From the NCBI GenBank assembly GCA_009809945.1, contig WTPW01000334.1:186488-250487 (forward strand): 64,000 nucleotides of DNA. The letters are read 5' to 3'. The position numbers and the translations under genes are program-made. Positions 47,241-60,800 of the stretch are shown piece after piece. The stretch comes from Gigaspora margarita. Lineage: Eukaryota > Glomeromycota > Glomeromycetes > Diversisporales > Gigasporaceae. Numbering within the stretch: position 1 is the stretch's first letter; each line of letters starts with the position of its first letter. The notes under the pieces were generated by a model. It was not told where the DNA came from and did no database searches. It saw only the letters and a program-made list of their open reading frames with translations.

Positions 47241-48240
47241 AATATAGAAATCAATTATCAAAATCTTTAGTAAAATGTAATATATTCTTAGTATTTGCTA
47301 ATATATTAAATTAATATCTTTTTTAATCTATTGTAGAGCAATTGTTCTTGTTTTTGCACTTATTCTTGAACTTAGGACCATTTTACAAAATACTTTCAAA
47401 TTGTGAAATATTTAATTAACATTTTAGTTTAATTGGATAATCAAGCAACAGAAGCAAATTTGCAAAATGGTTTTAAAAAAGTTTTTAAGGGCATGAATAA
47501 TAATTGCTATGCTAATAAAGAGATAAGTCAAATATTTGTTGTACTATTGTATTACTACACAAAATTAATTTTTTGTTTTGCATTGTCCACTAACCATTTC
47601 CTTTTTTTTTAGATCCCAATTGTGGCAATTGTTTAATTTTTGGTATTTATTTTTTTACACTATTTTCATCTGGTATTTTCTAATAGAGACCTCAATTTCC
47701 TATAATTGTCCAATAGAACTGATAAAAAAAATATAACTGCTAAGCCAAATTTTGATTCATTATTGTACAAAATGAAAAATTAACTTTGTATAACCTTAGA
47801 TAGGCATATTATTCTATTAATTTATATTAAATTAAAAAAATCTGATCAATCTATTCATATTTTCAGATTTCATATAATGCAAAATAAAATATTAACTTTG
47901 TATAACTTTATAATATTACACATTATAGCATTGCATCATTATGGAATTAGGGTATTGCACAATACATTATTATAGCATTACAGCACATAATATTTATAAC
48001 AATTAGGTTCTGTGCCATAATTAATTCTTCTATATGGTAGAATGCTATAACAGCATAATTTTGTAATATAATATTTTATAAAAAATTATATTATAGGCAG
48101 AACATTCATATGTTTCAATTTACCCAATCAAATCAAGAATAAAAGACCAATCAGTGTGCAAATTTATGTTGATCAAAGGTGTGAATTATTTTAGTATATT
48201 TTATTATTATTATAATTATATAATTATAATTATAAATACT
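47241..48240. other. AT-rich stretch, nothing recognised
   Basis: No protein-like frame, inverted repeat or tandem repeat was recognised on either strand. Confidence 0.5.
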
Positions 48241-48493
48241 ATTTAAAATAGAGTTGTGCTACAAAAACAAAATCTATCTGAAACTAGTTTCAGTTTCAGT
48301 ATAATCTGAAACTAGATATTTAAAAAAAAACTGAAACCCAAAATCCAAAACTTTGAAACCATAATCTGAAACTTCTCAAACCTATATTTTAAAATTTGAG
48401 AATTTATAATATATAATTTATATATAATTTATAATATATTGATTTATTATTTAAAAAATAATATAAATAATAAAATTTTAATAAACAAATATA

Positions 48494-49886
48494 CCGTATT
48501 TTCATGAAATAACACCCACCTGTGCATTATTTTGAGTCCCTGTATATTATTTCGAGTATGTGCATGGGCATTATTTTGAGTAAATATGATTTTTTTGTCT
48601 TTGATTTTCAAAATAACGCCCATGCATATATATTGAATCAATATAACCTGGGTTGGGTAAATCTGGTTCAATGTATGTAAATAAGTAGGTAAGTCAGAAC
48701 CGGGCAAGGTTGGTTAAATTACTTTTTTACGAGTTTAATCCTGTTATAAATTTCTTTGCATTAACCAACAACATTATCATTATACCGGTACTTTATATTC
48801 ATCTTAAAAGATTTAATCCTGTTATAAATTCCTTTGCGAATATAAATGGAAACAACTTACTAATAAACTTTATTTTTTTTTATAACTTTATATGTTCGCC
48901 TTTACTTTTTACACTACTTCTACTTCTCTATGGATATACGAATATGCCCTTTTGTCTTTATGCCCATATGCCTTTATGCCCATAATTCCAATAATAGAAT
49001 TTAAATTGCGAGATGCAGTATATAATTGGCCAATAAGCATTGCCTATATATATATATGCAGTTAACCTTAAAAGCACACCTATTGTACAAATTCCTTATT
49101 GTTTTTAATATAAATACGATATATTGATATGAAGGTTTTAAAAACTTATTTTTTATGAGCAAAAAAATGATAGTTAACTTTGTAAATATAATGACAGGTT
49201 TTTTAACGAACCTGAATCTTATTAATTAAATAAAGATTTGCATATAAAGATGTGTGATAAATACCTTAAAGCAGTGTTGTATGTTTTGGCTGTCCACAGC
49301 CTTTTTTGGCTTGTCCATGTCCAAAATTGTCCAAACGTCCAAGATTTTCCAAAGCTTGTTTAGGCTTTAATAATGAATAAATCTATCTAAAAAATATATA
49401 ACTATATATTTCTTTAGGTGATGAACATATTCTATTTAAAATTAAAATAGGTTAACTTAATAAAATTTTAAGTAATTTTACTTTATTTAATTGTCCAAAA
49501 TTGTCCAAAATTGTTCAAATTATTGTCCAAAGCTGTCCCATGACAACACTGCCTTAAAGTACTATTATCCGGCAAACTCATATGATTATAAAATTATTTC
49601 TTCTTGTCATTTTTTCATGTGTTATAATGTAAACATGTTTATTTAAATCAAAACTCAACTGACAACTCCCTATGAATCATGATCATAAATTGCTGGATAA
49701 CACCAATACCAGTATTGTATACTTATTTCTTTATTTTCTATTACTGGTATATTACTAATTAGGTAATATGCTATAGGGGTGCGCGTTATTTAGGGACACA
49801 CATGGGTGTTATTTTGAGACATCACATGATTTTTTGGGGGTACAATTTTCTAAATAACCCATGCCTATTATTTCGCAAAAATATGG
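48494..49886. mobile_element. TA-inserted element (CCGTATT family), containing a hAT MITE
   Basis: CCGTATTTTCATGAAATAAC and (reverse complement) CCATATTTTTGCGAAATAAT ends with TA outside (48492-48493, 49887-49888). Repeated 'gcattattttgag' motifs follow. Between 48700 and 48990 are two copies of 'tttaatcctgttataaattc'. Same family as 727-1732. Confidence 0.78.
49272..49551. mobile_element. 280-bp hAT MITE, second copy, perfect 8-bp duplication
   Basis: CAGTGTTGT / ACAACACTG ends flanked by CCTTAAAG (49264-49271, 49552-49559). Sequence closely matches 8999-9277, so the family was active fairly recently. Confidence 0.93.
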
Positions 49887-51052
49887 TATTATAAAAAATA
49901 TATTAATAAATAAATAAATAATATAATATAAATAAATATTTTATATTATATTTATTTGAGATAAAAAATCTTAATAAAAATCTTGATATATATAATATAA
50001 AACTTATCTAAAGCTGATTCAATTTTTTTGTGAAAATAATGCATTAAATGGGTCTTTTTGTAAATAAAATTCTCTAAATTAAGTCATAAATATATCCCAT
50101 GACTCTTTTTTAGAATGATTATATTTTTTTAACTGTACTACAATTAGGGTTCCTCAAGCTCAAATATTAGGTATATTTGAATTTGATCAAATCAGATAAA
50201 CCTTAATTTGAATTTGATTTGAAATTTTTGAAATTTTATTTATGAATTTTTTAAATTAATTGATGATCCATGAGTCAATGGATAAAATGATCTACAATTA
50301 CTATATTATTTTAATGCAATTTTACTAATTAAAAATCCAATTTGTAAATGTGCAGATTTTTTTAAACTATATATATATAATGATAATATATTATTGTCCA
50401 AAGCATAGTGAGAACTTTACTGTATACAAATTTTGTGTCTGCATTAATTAAATAATTATCACTATGCTTGCTGTTTATTATATATATGTATAACTATAGA
50501 TCTATATCAATATATATATATATTTTATAATTGTGTATTTCAAAATTTTGGCTTCAGATATCTAACAGTGCCCATTTCTAGTATGTATAACATTAATATA
50601 AATACACTATTAGACTTATCTGCTAACCATAAAATCTTTATTAAATACAATTTTTTTCAAATATCTAGACTGTCCATTATAAGTACAAAAAATGTATACA
50701 CTTTAAATTTTTCCTGTCATAAAATAACCTCAGCATAAACTAGATTCAGTATCTACTAGAGTAGAATAAAGTAGACTTAGGTCTTGTATATGCATATTTA
50801 CAATATATATATTTTTGTTATGATAATATAACCAACTAAAAAGTCTATTCTCAACTATGTATTGTGCAATATAGATTATAATCTTTGTTCACAAAATCTT
50901 ATTTATAGGGATTTCATAGTGGCAATATTCTATAGAATGATTTATATCATATATATAATAAGGATTTGGTGCTTTTAATAGAATTTAATATAGTATTAAA
51001 ATTAAGGTTCAGCAAGTCTATAACATCACACCTAAGATTTTATTTTCTACTA

Positions 51053-51164
51053 CAAGTTACTCTAGTTATACTGAAGTGATCGGGCTATAAGATTTTCTTG
51101 AAAGGTTTATTGTATAAACTGCTCTTCACTATAATAGCTAGTTCACTATAACAAGAGTAACTTG
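51053..51164. mobile_element. 112-bp MITE, sibling of 2785-2981
   Basis: Perfect 10-bp ends CAAGTTACTC / GAGTAACTTG, TA on both sides, and internal 'cttcactataa' as in the sibling. Confidence 0.82.
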
Positions 51165-52383
51165 TATTTACAGTTTTTTATCAGTTAGAACTATAACTAA
51201 ATAGAGTTTGCTTTTTTGAAAACCATTCTCTCTATTTTTATTTATTTATTTAATTATTTTTTTTAACTTATTATTTATTTGTTTTTAATTTAATTTTTAT
51301 TTTAAAATATATACATGAAAAAGAACAATAACAAATATCAATAAAAAATCTTATACCTAAAAACATGGAATAAGTTAATGAGAATGAATAATACTAGATA
51401 GCTATATTTATATAGTAAATGATATGAATATAGACTTTTATCTAAATATACTCATTAATAAAGAACCTTAAAAAATAAATTAGTGTGAATACATCTAATA
51501 TAGTTCTTCCATAAGTGTATATCATTTGATTGATTTAATCCTGATGATATGCACTTATAGAAGGTCAACTATAATAATACTTATGAACCTTATAAACTTG
51601 ACTGAATATGCTGACTAATCAAGGATCTTTACATTTACCATAACATTGTCATTTATCTAATATATCAATCTATAAAAGATATTGACACTTATTAAATATC
51701 ATAAATAAGAGAAATAGTGTAAATGCTATAAACTTGAATAGATTGTCAAAATACAATTAATAAAAGCTCTATACATTCACTAAATACTAAAATAAATTAG
51801 AACATGCATATGAAATTAAATAGCTTACCTAAGTTAAAAAGATATTTATCTTATGAATAAAGTTAAATAGAGGAATCCGTGTCATTTTGCTAATAACTTA
51901 GTTTACTAACAACTAATTTACAGGCAAGTTTATTTCACTAACAAGTTCATTTCACTGACAGTTTTTGCAGACCGCTTATTTTACCAACAAAATTTTCTTT
52001 ATAATTTGTACTAACCTTAACTATAATTCTAAACTTGACCATAATAACAATGACTAAAATTATTTTGTCAGTAAAATGAGATAATGGAATAAATTGTCTA
52101 TGAAATGAACTTGTCTGCAAAATAATTGTCAGTGAAATAAGCTTGTCTGTAAATTAATTTAAATTAATTGTCAGTGAACTAAGTTGTTGGTGAAGTGATT
52201 GTTGGTGAAATGAAGGGAACAATTAAGGGATATATAGTATAAATGCTATGAACTTGAACAACTCAAGATCTATATGCCCTAAATAAATTAACTAAGGAAT
52301 ATAGTAATAGTAAATGCTAAGAACTTGAACAGATAGTCTAATATACTGATCAATAAGAGAAAATGCAATATTTACTAAATAAA

Positions 52384-52929
52384 TTAAAGTGAAAAGTAAT
52401 GCTCAATAAGCGATAATACTGATATAGGCTTCAGTTCACTGATTGTATAGGCTTGCAAATTCTTATAATGTTTGTCTTCAATGCTTTCAGTGTAATCTAC
52501 CTTCAAAAGCCTATAAATTTAAACCAGTATAAGTATAGTTATAAAATTCGCATACTTTAAAGAACTACATATATAAATTTTGAATCAGCAGAGAACATGA
52601 TAAAAAAAATAACTTACACCTGATACTATTTATTAGCTTTTGTAAGTCTTTTGTTATTCTAATTCCATTCCAATAAAAATTTTCAATAAAATGAATTTTG
52701 AAAGCCTTTTCCATCTTAGCAGATCTTTGAATATAAACGATTGCTAGTGGATGCCCCAGGTAATACTCATTCAGATCCAAACAAGTTAATGTAGCATTTT
52801 TATAAAGTGCATCTATCAAAGCTTTCAAGATCTTTAATTCAAAGGTTTGAATCTTCAGGATATTGTTCTTGAACAGTGTATTTGCACCTAATTCAAGATT
52901 ATTTCAACTAAGTTCCGAAGCTATTCTTT
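52384..52929 (-). pseudogene. 3' end of a leucine-rich-repeat (RNI-like) gene, two exons
   Basis: Exon 52929-52620 follows 'tttatttttttcag' and ends at 'CAG|gtgtaagtt'. It encodes 'ALIDALYKNATLTCLDLNEY', an LRR of the ribonuclease-inhibitor/NLRC3-like type common in these fungi. Exon 52510-52384 follows 'aaatttatag', joins in the matching phase and gives 41 residues ('LLKVDYTESIEDKHYKNLQ'...) to a stop at 52384-52386. One in-frame TGA near 52905 sits where such repeats usually have Trp or Tyr (S-stop-NNLELGA), so this copy is probably dead. Upstream exons are missing, which fits a captured fragment inside 50145-53613. Confidence 0.6.
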
Positions 52930-53978
52930 CTGAAAAAAATAAACTAACTCTACAGAAACTTCAAGTATGCCTAGACAACGCAAGAACAATAATATAAAAA
53001 GAAAAAAGAATTAGATAATGCGAATATTTATACAATCATAAAATTTAACATATCCAAGATTTCATATTTGTGTAATGCAACGAAGGTACTAATGCTTACT
53101 AATTTTACTTTTGGCGTTTTTTAGACATAAATGAATTTTTAAAAGCTTAAAAGTTAAAAAAATAAATGCTAATTTATTATAAAATGAGCTAAAACCAAGA
53201 TATTATTATATTATAATATATAATTAATATAAAGTTGAACATAGTAAATGCTGCGCGCTTACAAGGTAAAGTTTGTCAAAAAAAGAGATTGATACTTAAT
53301 GATTTTATTATTAGCAGCTTCTGGTTTCGTTCTATCATTTGTACTACTTAAGTACTATATTTATTTAAATTTCATGATTTTACTTATAACCCAAAAACTT
53401 CAATTCGAGTCTTGCTTATATGTGATCTGCATCACATTTAATATAAAAAATTCTCTGGCGGATCATCAATTAAATCAAAAATCTCAAATGTTTGATCAAA
53501 TCAAATATTTATTAATTTGAATTTGATTTGATTTGAAAATTTTGTATTTGAATTTGATTTGAGATCAAATGTTTGATCAAATCAAATCAAATCAAATCAA
53601 ATTGAGAACCTTAACTGCAATATCTAAATTTTAATAATTTGTTGCCAAATTTAGTTGCTAAAGTTACAATTCTTAAAAATTGAGTTTTTTAATTTCTAAG
53701 TAACGGCAAAGAAAAATATAAAAACTTAAATAAAACCTATATGTAAATTTGATGTTTTCTCTTGATGGAACTCAAAAATTTACATATTAGCATGTTAGCA
53801 CAATTTACAATACTATATTTTATAAAAATTTAATCTTAAATAGTTTCGGGTTTCGGATAAGGTTTTGGGTTTCAGACAAGGTTTCGGAGGTTCGGATGAG
53901 GTTTCGGAAGCTATAACCCGAAACCCAAAACTTTCGGATTTAGCAAAAAAGGTTTCGGTGCCCAACTCTAATTTAAAA

Positions 53979-54873
53979 TAATTCTAATCAAGGATCAATA
54001 TTAATTAATTTAATTATAAGTTCTATAATGTTCTAGTTTCATTCATCTTTATTTTAAGTTTATGGGGCTAAATTTGCACCAATTATTGTTTGCTTTTTTT
54101 ATTCGGTGCAAGGGGCAATTTGTTTTGACTGGCTGATCATCAGAAATTGTGATTGGCTAAAATTAAAGACTAATTTTACATATTGATGCCCGATATTATT
54201 GATATTGTTACACCCACAACTCTATATATAATTTTGATAATCTTTTGTCATCTTTTACGATAATACAGTGCTCACGTGAAGTTCCAAACTTTTATTTCGA
54301 AAACATATCATTTTATCTTGGTTATTTCGTTTTAAACGATAAAAACTTAATATAACTACTTTATATTAAGTACAACTATTGTCAAAATCGTTTCTAATTA
54401 AAGTTGATGGAAACATTAGAACTCATTCGATCTCCAATGCAAATATGAAAAATACGTTTTAAAATTATAATTTCACAAACTTTCAGATAGACTTGATTTT
54501 AAAAAAAAATTTTTTTTATTTGCAGAACCCTTTTCTATTGTAAACAATATAAAAAATTTCGTGTAGTACTGTTTTTAAATAGAAGTAAACAACCAATAAA
54601 AATAAATTCCCCTCATGCTTTTGGTGAAGAACTACCTTTTTATATTATTTAAAATAGATGTTTTTTTTAGCAATGAATAAATAAATTCTAAAACAATCTT
54701 TTATTATATTGCAGATCAATTTCTATGTTGGATGAAATCTCTAATATAAATTAAATTATGATGTGAAACTTATGGCCGCACCTGGATTTATACGCCTTTG
54801 GTTTCGGGAAATTGTAGTGGGATAACGAATTTACTATCATTTTCTAAAATAAATTAAGATATGTTAAAAATGG
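53979..54873. other. Gene-free stretch downstream of the kinase
   Basis: AT-rich. Around 54080-54200 'ggtgcaaggggcaatttg' and 'gattggctaaaat' hint at another small MITE, but its ends were not resolved. The kinase stop codon is at 54874-54876. Confidence 0.5.
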
Positions 54874-57800
54874 TTAAGTATTCTGAATACAATCCATAAA
54901 GCGACAATCACCTTCTTCTAATAGTTTTTTGAGCTGTTGATCAAAACTTGAAGAATTCACAGGCGGTGAAAGGTTAGCAAAATTAAGAAGTCTACTACTA
55001 TATATTGCATTAGGATGTGTTTTATAATGAGGTTCTATCAATGTATTGTATGTAGATGAATCTTCGGATATTTCTTCAGCACGCTTAATTTGTGCAGTAA
55101 ACTCGGAATTTCTATTTCTTCTAATATCATAATACCATTCTTCTATCGTTTGATATAGTACTTTAGATGTTGGTCTTTTGTCTGGACGAGCGTCCCAACA
55201 CTGCAAAATTAATTTAGCAATCGATCTTGGTATATAATATGGAATTTCTGGACGTAATCCTTTGACGATGCTTAGTGCTAAGTCAAAATCATGAGAGATA
55301 TTGTGATACGGTAAAATGCCAGTGACTATTTGGTATGCTATAAATCCAAAAGAATATATATCAGATTCTAATGTATGCTTCTTCCCATATAAAACTTCCG
55401 GTGCAATATATGGCATTACACCATATATTACTGATGCTTCATTGGATTGTGGATCTTGATCTGATGGCTTGCATAAACCAAGATCTGCAATATTTAAAAA
55501 ATTTTCACCAGCATTACTACTAAATAAAAGATTTCCCGGATGAAGGTCTTGATGAATCAGGCTACTATCATGCAGGTGATTAAGTCCTAAGCTAATATCA
55601 TATAATGCTTTTATCTTTGTTTCCCAAGTCATGCTGTTGGTATTAGATTTAAAATATTCATAAAGACTGCCTAAGGTTGCAAATTCCATAACCATTATAT
55701 AATTTTGCGTATCATTGTCTCGAGAAATTCCAAGAAGACGAATAAAAAAAGTTGTATCCTCTATTTTAGAATATGATTCAACCTAAAATGATGCATATAT
55801 ATATATATGATATATATATGGTATACAACAGTTTATACAAATTTATAAAATACATTTTGATAGAAAATAGCACTTACTTCTTTCAGAAAACTATGACTCA
55901 ATCCCGTAGAGTTAAATAAGATTTTTAACGCTACTTTAATTTCCCCCAAACGGTCCCACTGACCATTATTTATATTCCATTTTTGAATTGGGCCATCTGA
56001 CCAAGTAGCTGAATATACAATCCCAAATCCACCTTGAGCAATATACCTTTTCTTTGCTAATTTTTTAAATGGAATCCATTCTAATACTTTTGTTGGGTCA
56101 GTTGCCATAAGTTGGGCAGTTTGAAGAAACCTATCAATAATTTCATTCCCACTAGTCCAATCTTTAAATTCTTCACTAAAGTGTTTAGAATTGCATGCCT
56201 GACACCACCCTTTAAGATATAGTTTTCCGCATTCTTTGCACCTTGAATAAATAAAATGTTAGAATTAATTAAAATGTGCCTTCTGAAGAAAAAATTCACT
56301 TGATACTTACTCTCTGGAAAGTAAAAGTTTTTAGCTTTAAACAATAATAACTATTTTTTGAAAATGAGTACAAAATCTATACTTACTCCCTACAATTGAA
56401 TCGTTAATAATCATTACAGAAATGTCGTTCAGTAAAAAAAACCTCTTATCTCAGAATGAATATAACAAGTCTATGCTTACAACCTGATGATTTGGCAGTA
56501 ATTAAGAATGGGCAATTAATAAAGAAATCTCATTGAAATGCCAAATTTAAAAATGAAGATTAGGTTTTAGTTACCGTCTGTAATTTAAATATTTAATTAA
56601 AAGAAAAAACTTCCAATAAATGCTGGTTAAAAATGTGCATTGATAAATTTAGGTTTATACTCACTCCCTAGTAATTTGGCAAGGTTTTATTAGAAAATTA
56701 GCATTAAATGAAAACTAAATTTCAAAAATCAGTACAGTTGAACCCTCCCAAAACTAAACCCTAATCTGATAAAAGATTAATCTCCAAGTATGTTTCTGTT
56801 ATATGAATCTGATATTGTAGTTTATATGGATTCAAATCCGATAACCTCTCAATATTGATACAAAACCCGTCCACAATGCATACCAGTTTTGAGAGGTTCA
56901 ACTATATATAATTAGAATTCATACTAACTCCCTGATATTTTAATAGAAATAAATAAAACATGCATTTTTTAGTATTAAAAGTCAATTTAAACCAATTTTA
57001 AGCGAATATAATTAATTTATATTCACCCACTAATCATTAATAAATGGTTTATTTAACACCATTGATTAGTAAATAAATGTATTTAAATATCTGTTTTAAA
57101 AAAATGAGTATGGCTGAACTATAAATACCGGCTAATAGTTTAGCGAGAGACTAAATTATTATTATTTGCTAACAAATAATCATTTTTATAGTATTAAATC
57201 TAAATAAACTATATAGTTACCGCCTAATGTAATTAGCAACTAATTAGAGAAAAGTACTGTACTATTTACTATCTTAAAAAAATAGATAATCTTATTACTT
57301 ACATACTATATTTTATTGTAATAATTGTAAGAATTTTTTTTTTTAATAAAAATATACAGATTCAAGTATTGAAAAAATAAATATTAATATTTATATAGTT
57401 ACCGTCTAATAATTTAATGCATGAATAATTAGTTGGAAAGGTACTGGTTAATAAAAAAAATTCATTTAAAAAAAAACGAATATCATTGAATATTATATTC
57501 ACTCTCTAAAAATTTGATTCGTGGAGTATTGATTAATACAAATTAACTATGTTGACTTTGAAAATTAACTAGATGCGTAATTACCTTCTAGTAAGTGATC
57601 AAATATTAGTCAATAAAATACATTACATAATGCTAAATGTCAGTAGCAGATTTACACTCACTCACTAATAATTTGATAGGTAAATAATTAATTAAGGAAA
57701 AGCTGTTAAACATATTTTATTTTTTAAATTAAACTTGCCTCCTGTTAATTTAATAAAAAGATCAGTGTTAATTACACTGACTTAGATTTTTGGCATTAGG

Positions 57801-60800
57801 GAGCTGATATACATAAGTTGATTTATCCAGACTAATTTAATTATTTGTTTAACCTCCACCTCTACTTTTGAAAATTTATATGAATCAATGCATAAAATTG
57901 CAGCATTAGCTATCATATGTTTTTTATATTCTTTACAGCCAATATAATTGTAGTTTTTTTTTAAATACCTACTCCCTCTTACAATTTGCTCTATGTAAAC
58001 AAACAATCAAGTTAGTCTGCCTTATGATGAAAGAGGGGATGCTTATCTCAAATCTCAGTGGGAAGGGAAGGAAACTAAACCAATTATAATTAGCTGATCT
58101 GAATCAGCTCCCTTACCATAAACACATTATAATTACCGTCTAGTAGATAAGTAGTTAATTAGAAAAATAAAATATCAAATTCTAATATTAAAAATAATCA
58201 TAAAACATAATAATTACCGCCTAATAATTAACAGATAATCAATTATAGAATATTCCTCAAAAACTGATTAAGAAAATTAAATTAATATTACCTTCTAATA
58301 TTTTAATTAAATGCCAATTAACGTAGAATCAACAGAAACGGATTTTAATTAATAAACTGATCTTCATACTTACTCCCTTATAGTTAGATGTTAAGATAAC
58401 TTAATTGAAATGCCAGTTTTAAAATAATTCAAAATGAAATTTACACTTACTTCCTGTAATTTGGTTAATTTATATCAGATAATAATAAATAAACATAAAC
58501 CTAATTTTAAATAAATGGATGAATTTTACACTCACCCCCTAATTATGAGCATTTAGTGATTGTTTAATAGCAATTATAATAAATTAAATGTCAAATATAA
58601 TAAATTGGATAACATTATATTTACTTACAGACTAGTTAAAGAGATAAAAATCATATTGGTAAAATTGAATTAGGAACCGATTTAAAAGTAGACTTAAATT
58701 ATACTTTATCTTTACCGCCTTGGACAATTGATTGATTAATAAAAATTTATTTAAAACGCTAATTTAATAATTTCATTTATTTATACTCACTCCCTGGTAA
58801 TTTTTATGAGGAATTATTCATAGAATGTCATTTATTTCAAAACAAATATACGCGGTTCTAAAAATATTGGGACATAAGCTATAACAAAAATTGTTGCCAT
58901 TTTGTGGCGTCTCAAAGAATCTGATTGGGAACATATGTACGTACATAAATAACTATATACTCACATCCTGGTAATTGAAGAAGGATTTAGTATGAAAAAT
59001 TTTTAAAACATAGTGAAATTTCATAATCACCTCCTTAATTTTGATAGAGTTGGTTTAAAAAAAAAAACAAAATAACTACTGAAATCAGTTAAATTTAAAT
59101 TTTATACGTACTCGCTAATAATTTAGGCAATGAATCGGAGAGGCATCATCGTTAAAATTACTTAAAACTCTGTTAAATGAGTGCAAAAAAATTTATACTC
59201 ACATACTAGCAATTTATAAGAACTGGTTAGTATATATTAATAAAATCCTCAATTGCTAATCCGAGTACATGCTTCTAATATAAAATCTAAAACTATTAAC
59301 GCTAATGCTAAGATATAAATTTTGGAATTAAATGAACATAGGATTTCGGACCACATGATTTCTTGTGATACGGAAACTACTGTAATAGTAAGGTAGAATA
59401 GCGATAGTGATGACAACAATTCGCAACCATGTGATCGCTGACATTTCTGAACCACTTCGGAAACCATACACGAAATTTGAACATTTTTACATGAATCAAA
59501 TATTAGATATACGTATTCGATTCATGCAAAAATGCATAAATTTCGTATATAGCTTCCGAAGTGGTTCGGACATGTCAGCGATCACATGGTCGCGAATTTT
59601 TTCCGCCATCACTATTCTACCTTAATAGTAGTAGTTGCAAATTGCGTCCGGCTGGCCAAATACATGAGTTTTTGTTGATTATATCATATGGGCTAGGTGC
59701 GATAAAAAATTGATTTTTATATTGCTGTATAAAATTTATATTAAAACAATACAAACTTTAAAAGGCTATACTGTTAAATTTTATTGAATGAAAAATATGT
59801 ATTCCCTAATTTAGACTAATTTTTTTTTTGAAAAAAATTGTGATTGGTCCCTTTTTTCAACACCTAACTCATATGATCCGCCATAGCTGGAATTTCTCGG
59901 TAAACATGGGATAAAATATTATATGAAATTATTATAAAACGAAAAATTACTCGGATTAGCAATTTATAATTGTTATAAATAATTTAAAATGGTCAAGGTT
60001 AAAATTATATACAATGACTCACAATCTATGAGATTGATAAGTAAATATCATTTAATAAATATTACTTAAATGCTTTTCTAAAATAAAAATGTGGGTTTAT
60101 ACTCACTCGCTGTTAAATGAAAACTAATTTATTAAAAAAAATATATTGACATAAAAAAAAATGCATATTTTAAAAATAAATTTTTACTCACGCTCTGGTA
60201 TTTGTATTATAGATAGTTTTGTTGCATAAATATTAATTAAAATAATTCATTTAGAAATGAACTTAGTTACTCTTAGTAATTTTACCTCCTAAATTAGTAG
60301 CACAGTATTTGATCAGAATCTAAAGCTCAGATTTTTTAAAATTAACTTAATTAACTAGATACCCACAAGCTGTTAATTTAGTAAAAAAAAATAAATAAAT
60401 AAATAAAATAAATAGAAAAGAGCATTTCATTAAATAGAAAAGAAAGCATCTCTGATTTTAAGATTTGCGATTTTACCGTCTAATAATTAGCAGATAATTA
60501 TTAGAATATATATATATATCAAGATCTTGAATAATTTGAATGATTTTATAATTACTGCCTAATAATTTGATATTAATTATAGTATTGGTCAAATAAAATC
60601 AAAGTAAATATTGGTTTTAAATACATATTAAATAAATTTTATTCTTACTCTCTAGAAATTGAATTGGCCACGCGTATATTTTATTAATAAAAAATATTGA
60701 AAAATCTTTAGATAAAATTAAACTTTATACTAACTCTCTAATAAAGTTAATAGACAATTTATTGAGAAGGAATTTAGTGAAAAGTCGTAATGCACTGATT

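Larger units (their letters stand above)
50145..53613. mobile_element. Probable 3.5-kb hAT-type element enclosing an LRR gene fragment
   Basis: The ends TAGGGTTCCTCAA and (reverse complement) TAAGGTTCTCAA match the hAT MITE at 12312-12577. The flanks ACTACAAT (50137-50144) and ACTGCAAT (53614-53621) agree at 7 of 8 bases. The right end is rich in 'atcaaatcaaat', as in the MITE. The interior is mostly AT-rich, with the MITE at 51053-51164 and the gene fragment at 52384-52929. It could be a gene-capturing non-autonomous element, or two solo ends that look paired by chance. Confidence 0.55.
48249..53970. mobile_element. hAT element expanded by insertions to 5.7 kb, perfect 8-bp duplication
   Basis: The ends TAGAGTTGTGC and (reverse complement) TAGAGTTGGGC lie inside identical ATTTAAAA 8-mers (48241-48248, 53971-53978). 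Subterminal regions at both ends are rich in the repeated motif 'ctgaaac'/'gtttcgg', typical of transposase-binding subterminal repeats. Without the inserts at 48494-49886 and 50145-53613 only about 0.86 kb of the element remains, and no transposase was found. Confidence 0.82.
59251..59964. mobile_element. Inverted-repeat insertion in a ladder intron
   Basis: 'aattgctaatccgagta' (59251-59267) and 'tactcggattagcaatt' (59948-59964) are exact complements. Removing this block leaves an intron of about 100 nt between the triplets at 59203 and 60023. It contains two further MITEs (59391-59622 and 59685-59875). Target duplication unclear. Confidence 0.7.

Noticed and set aside
48710-48985. Plus-strand frame of 91 codons in the 48.5-49.9 kb element
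   Set aside because: It consists of two copies of a duplicated AT-rich segment and Leu/Phe runs, with no domain.
56081-56344. Frame starting 'MFKAKNFYFPE' upstream of the kinase exon
   Set aside because: It is out of phase with the kinase; the correct phase begins at 56241 with the Cys motif after a good branch site and acceptor.
57969-57979. A further AG|GGA|GTAGGT unit resembling a ladder exon
   Set aside because: It lies inside the TTA-flanked element 57799-58112, and without that element the intron has normal length. AG-NNN-GT alone is expected about once per few hundred bases. It would not break the frame if real, so this is not certain.
59249-59625. Overlapping frames on both strands near 59.4 kb
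   Set aside because: They arise from the palindromic 8-bp-flanked element 59391-59622.
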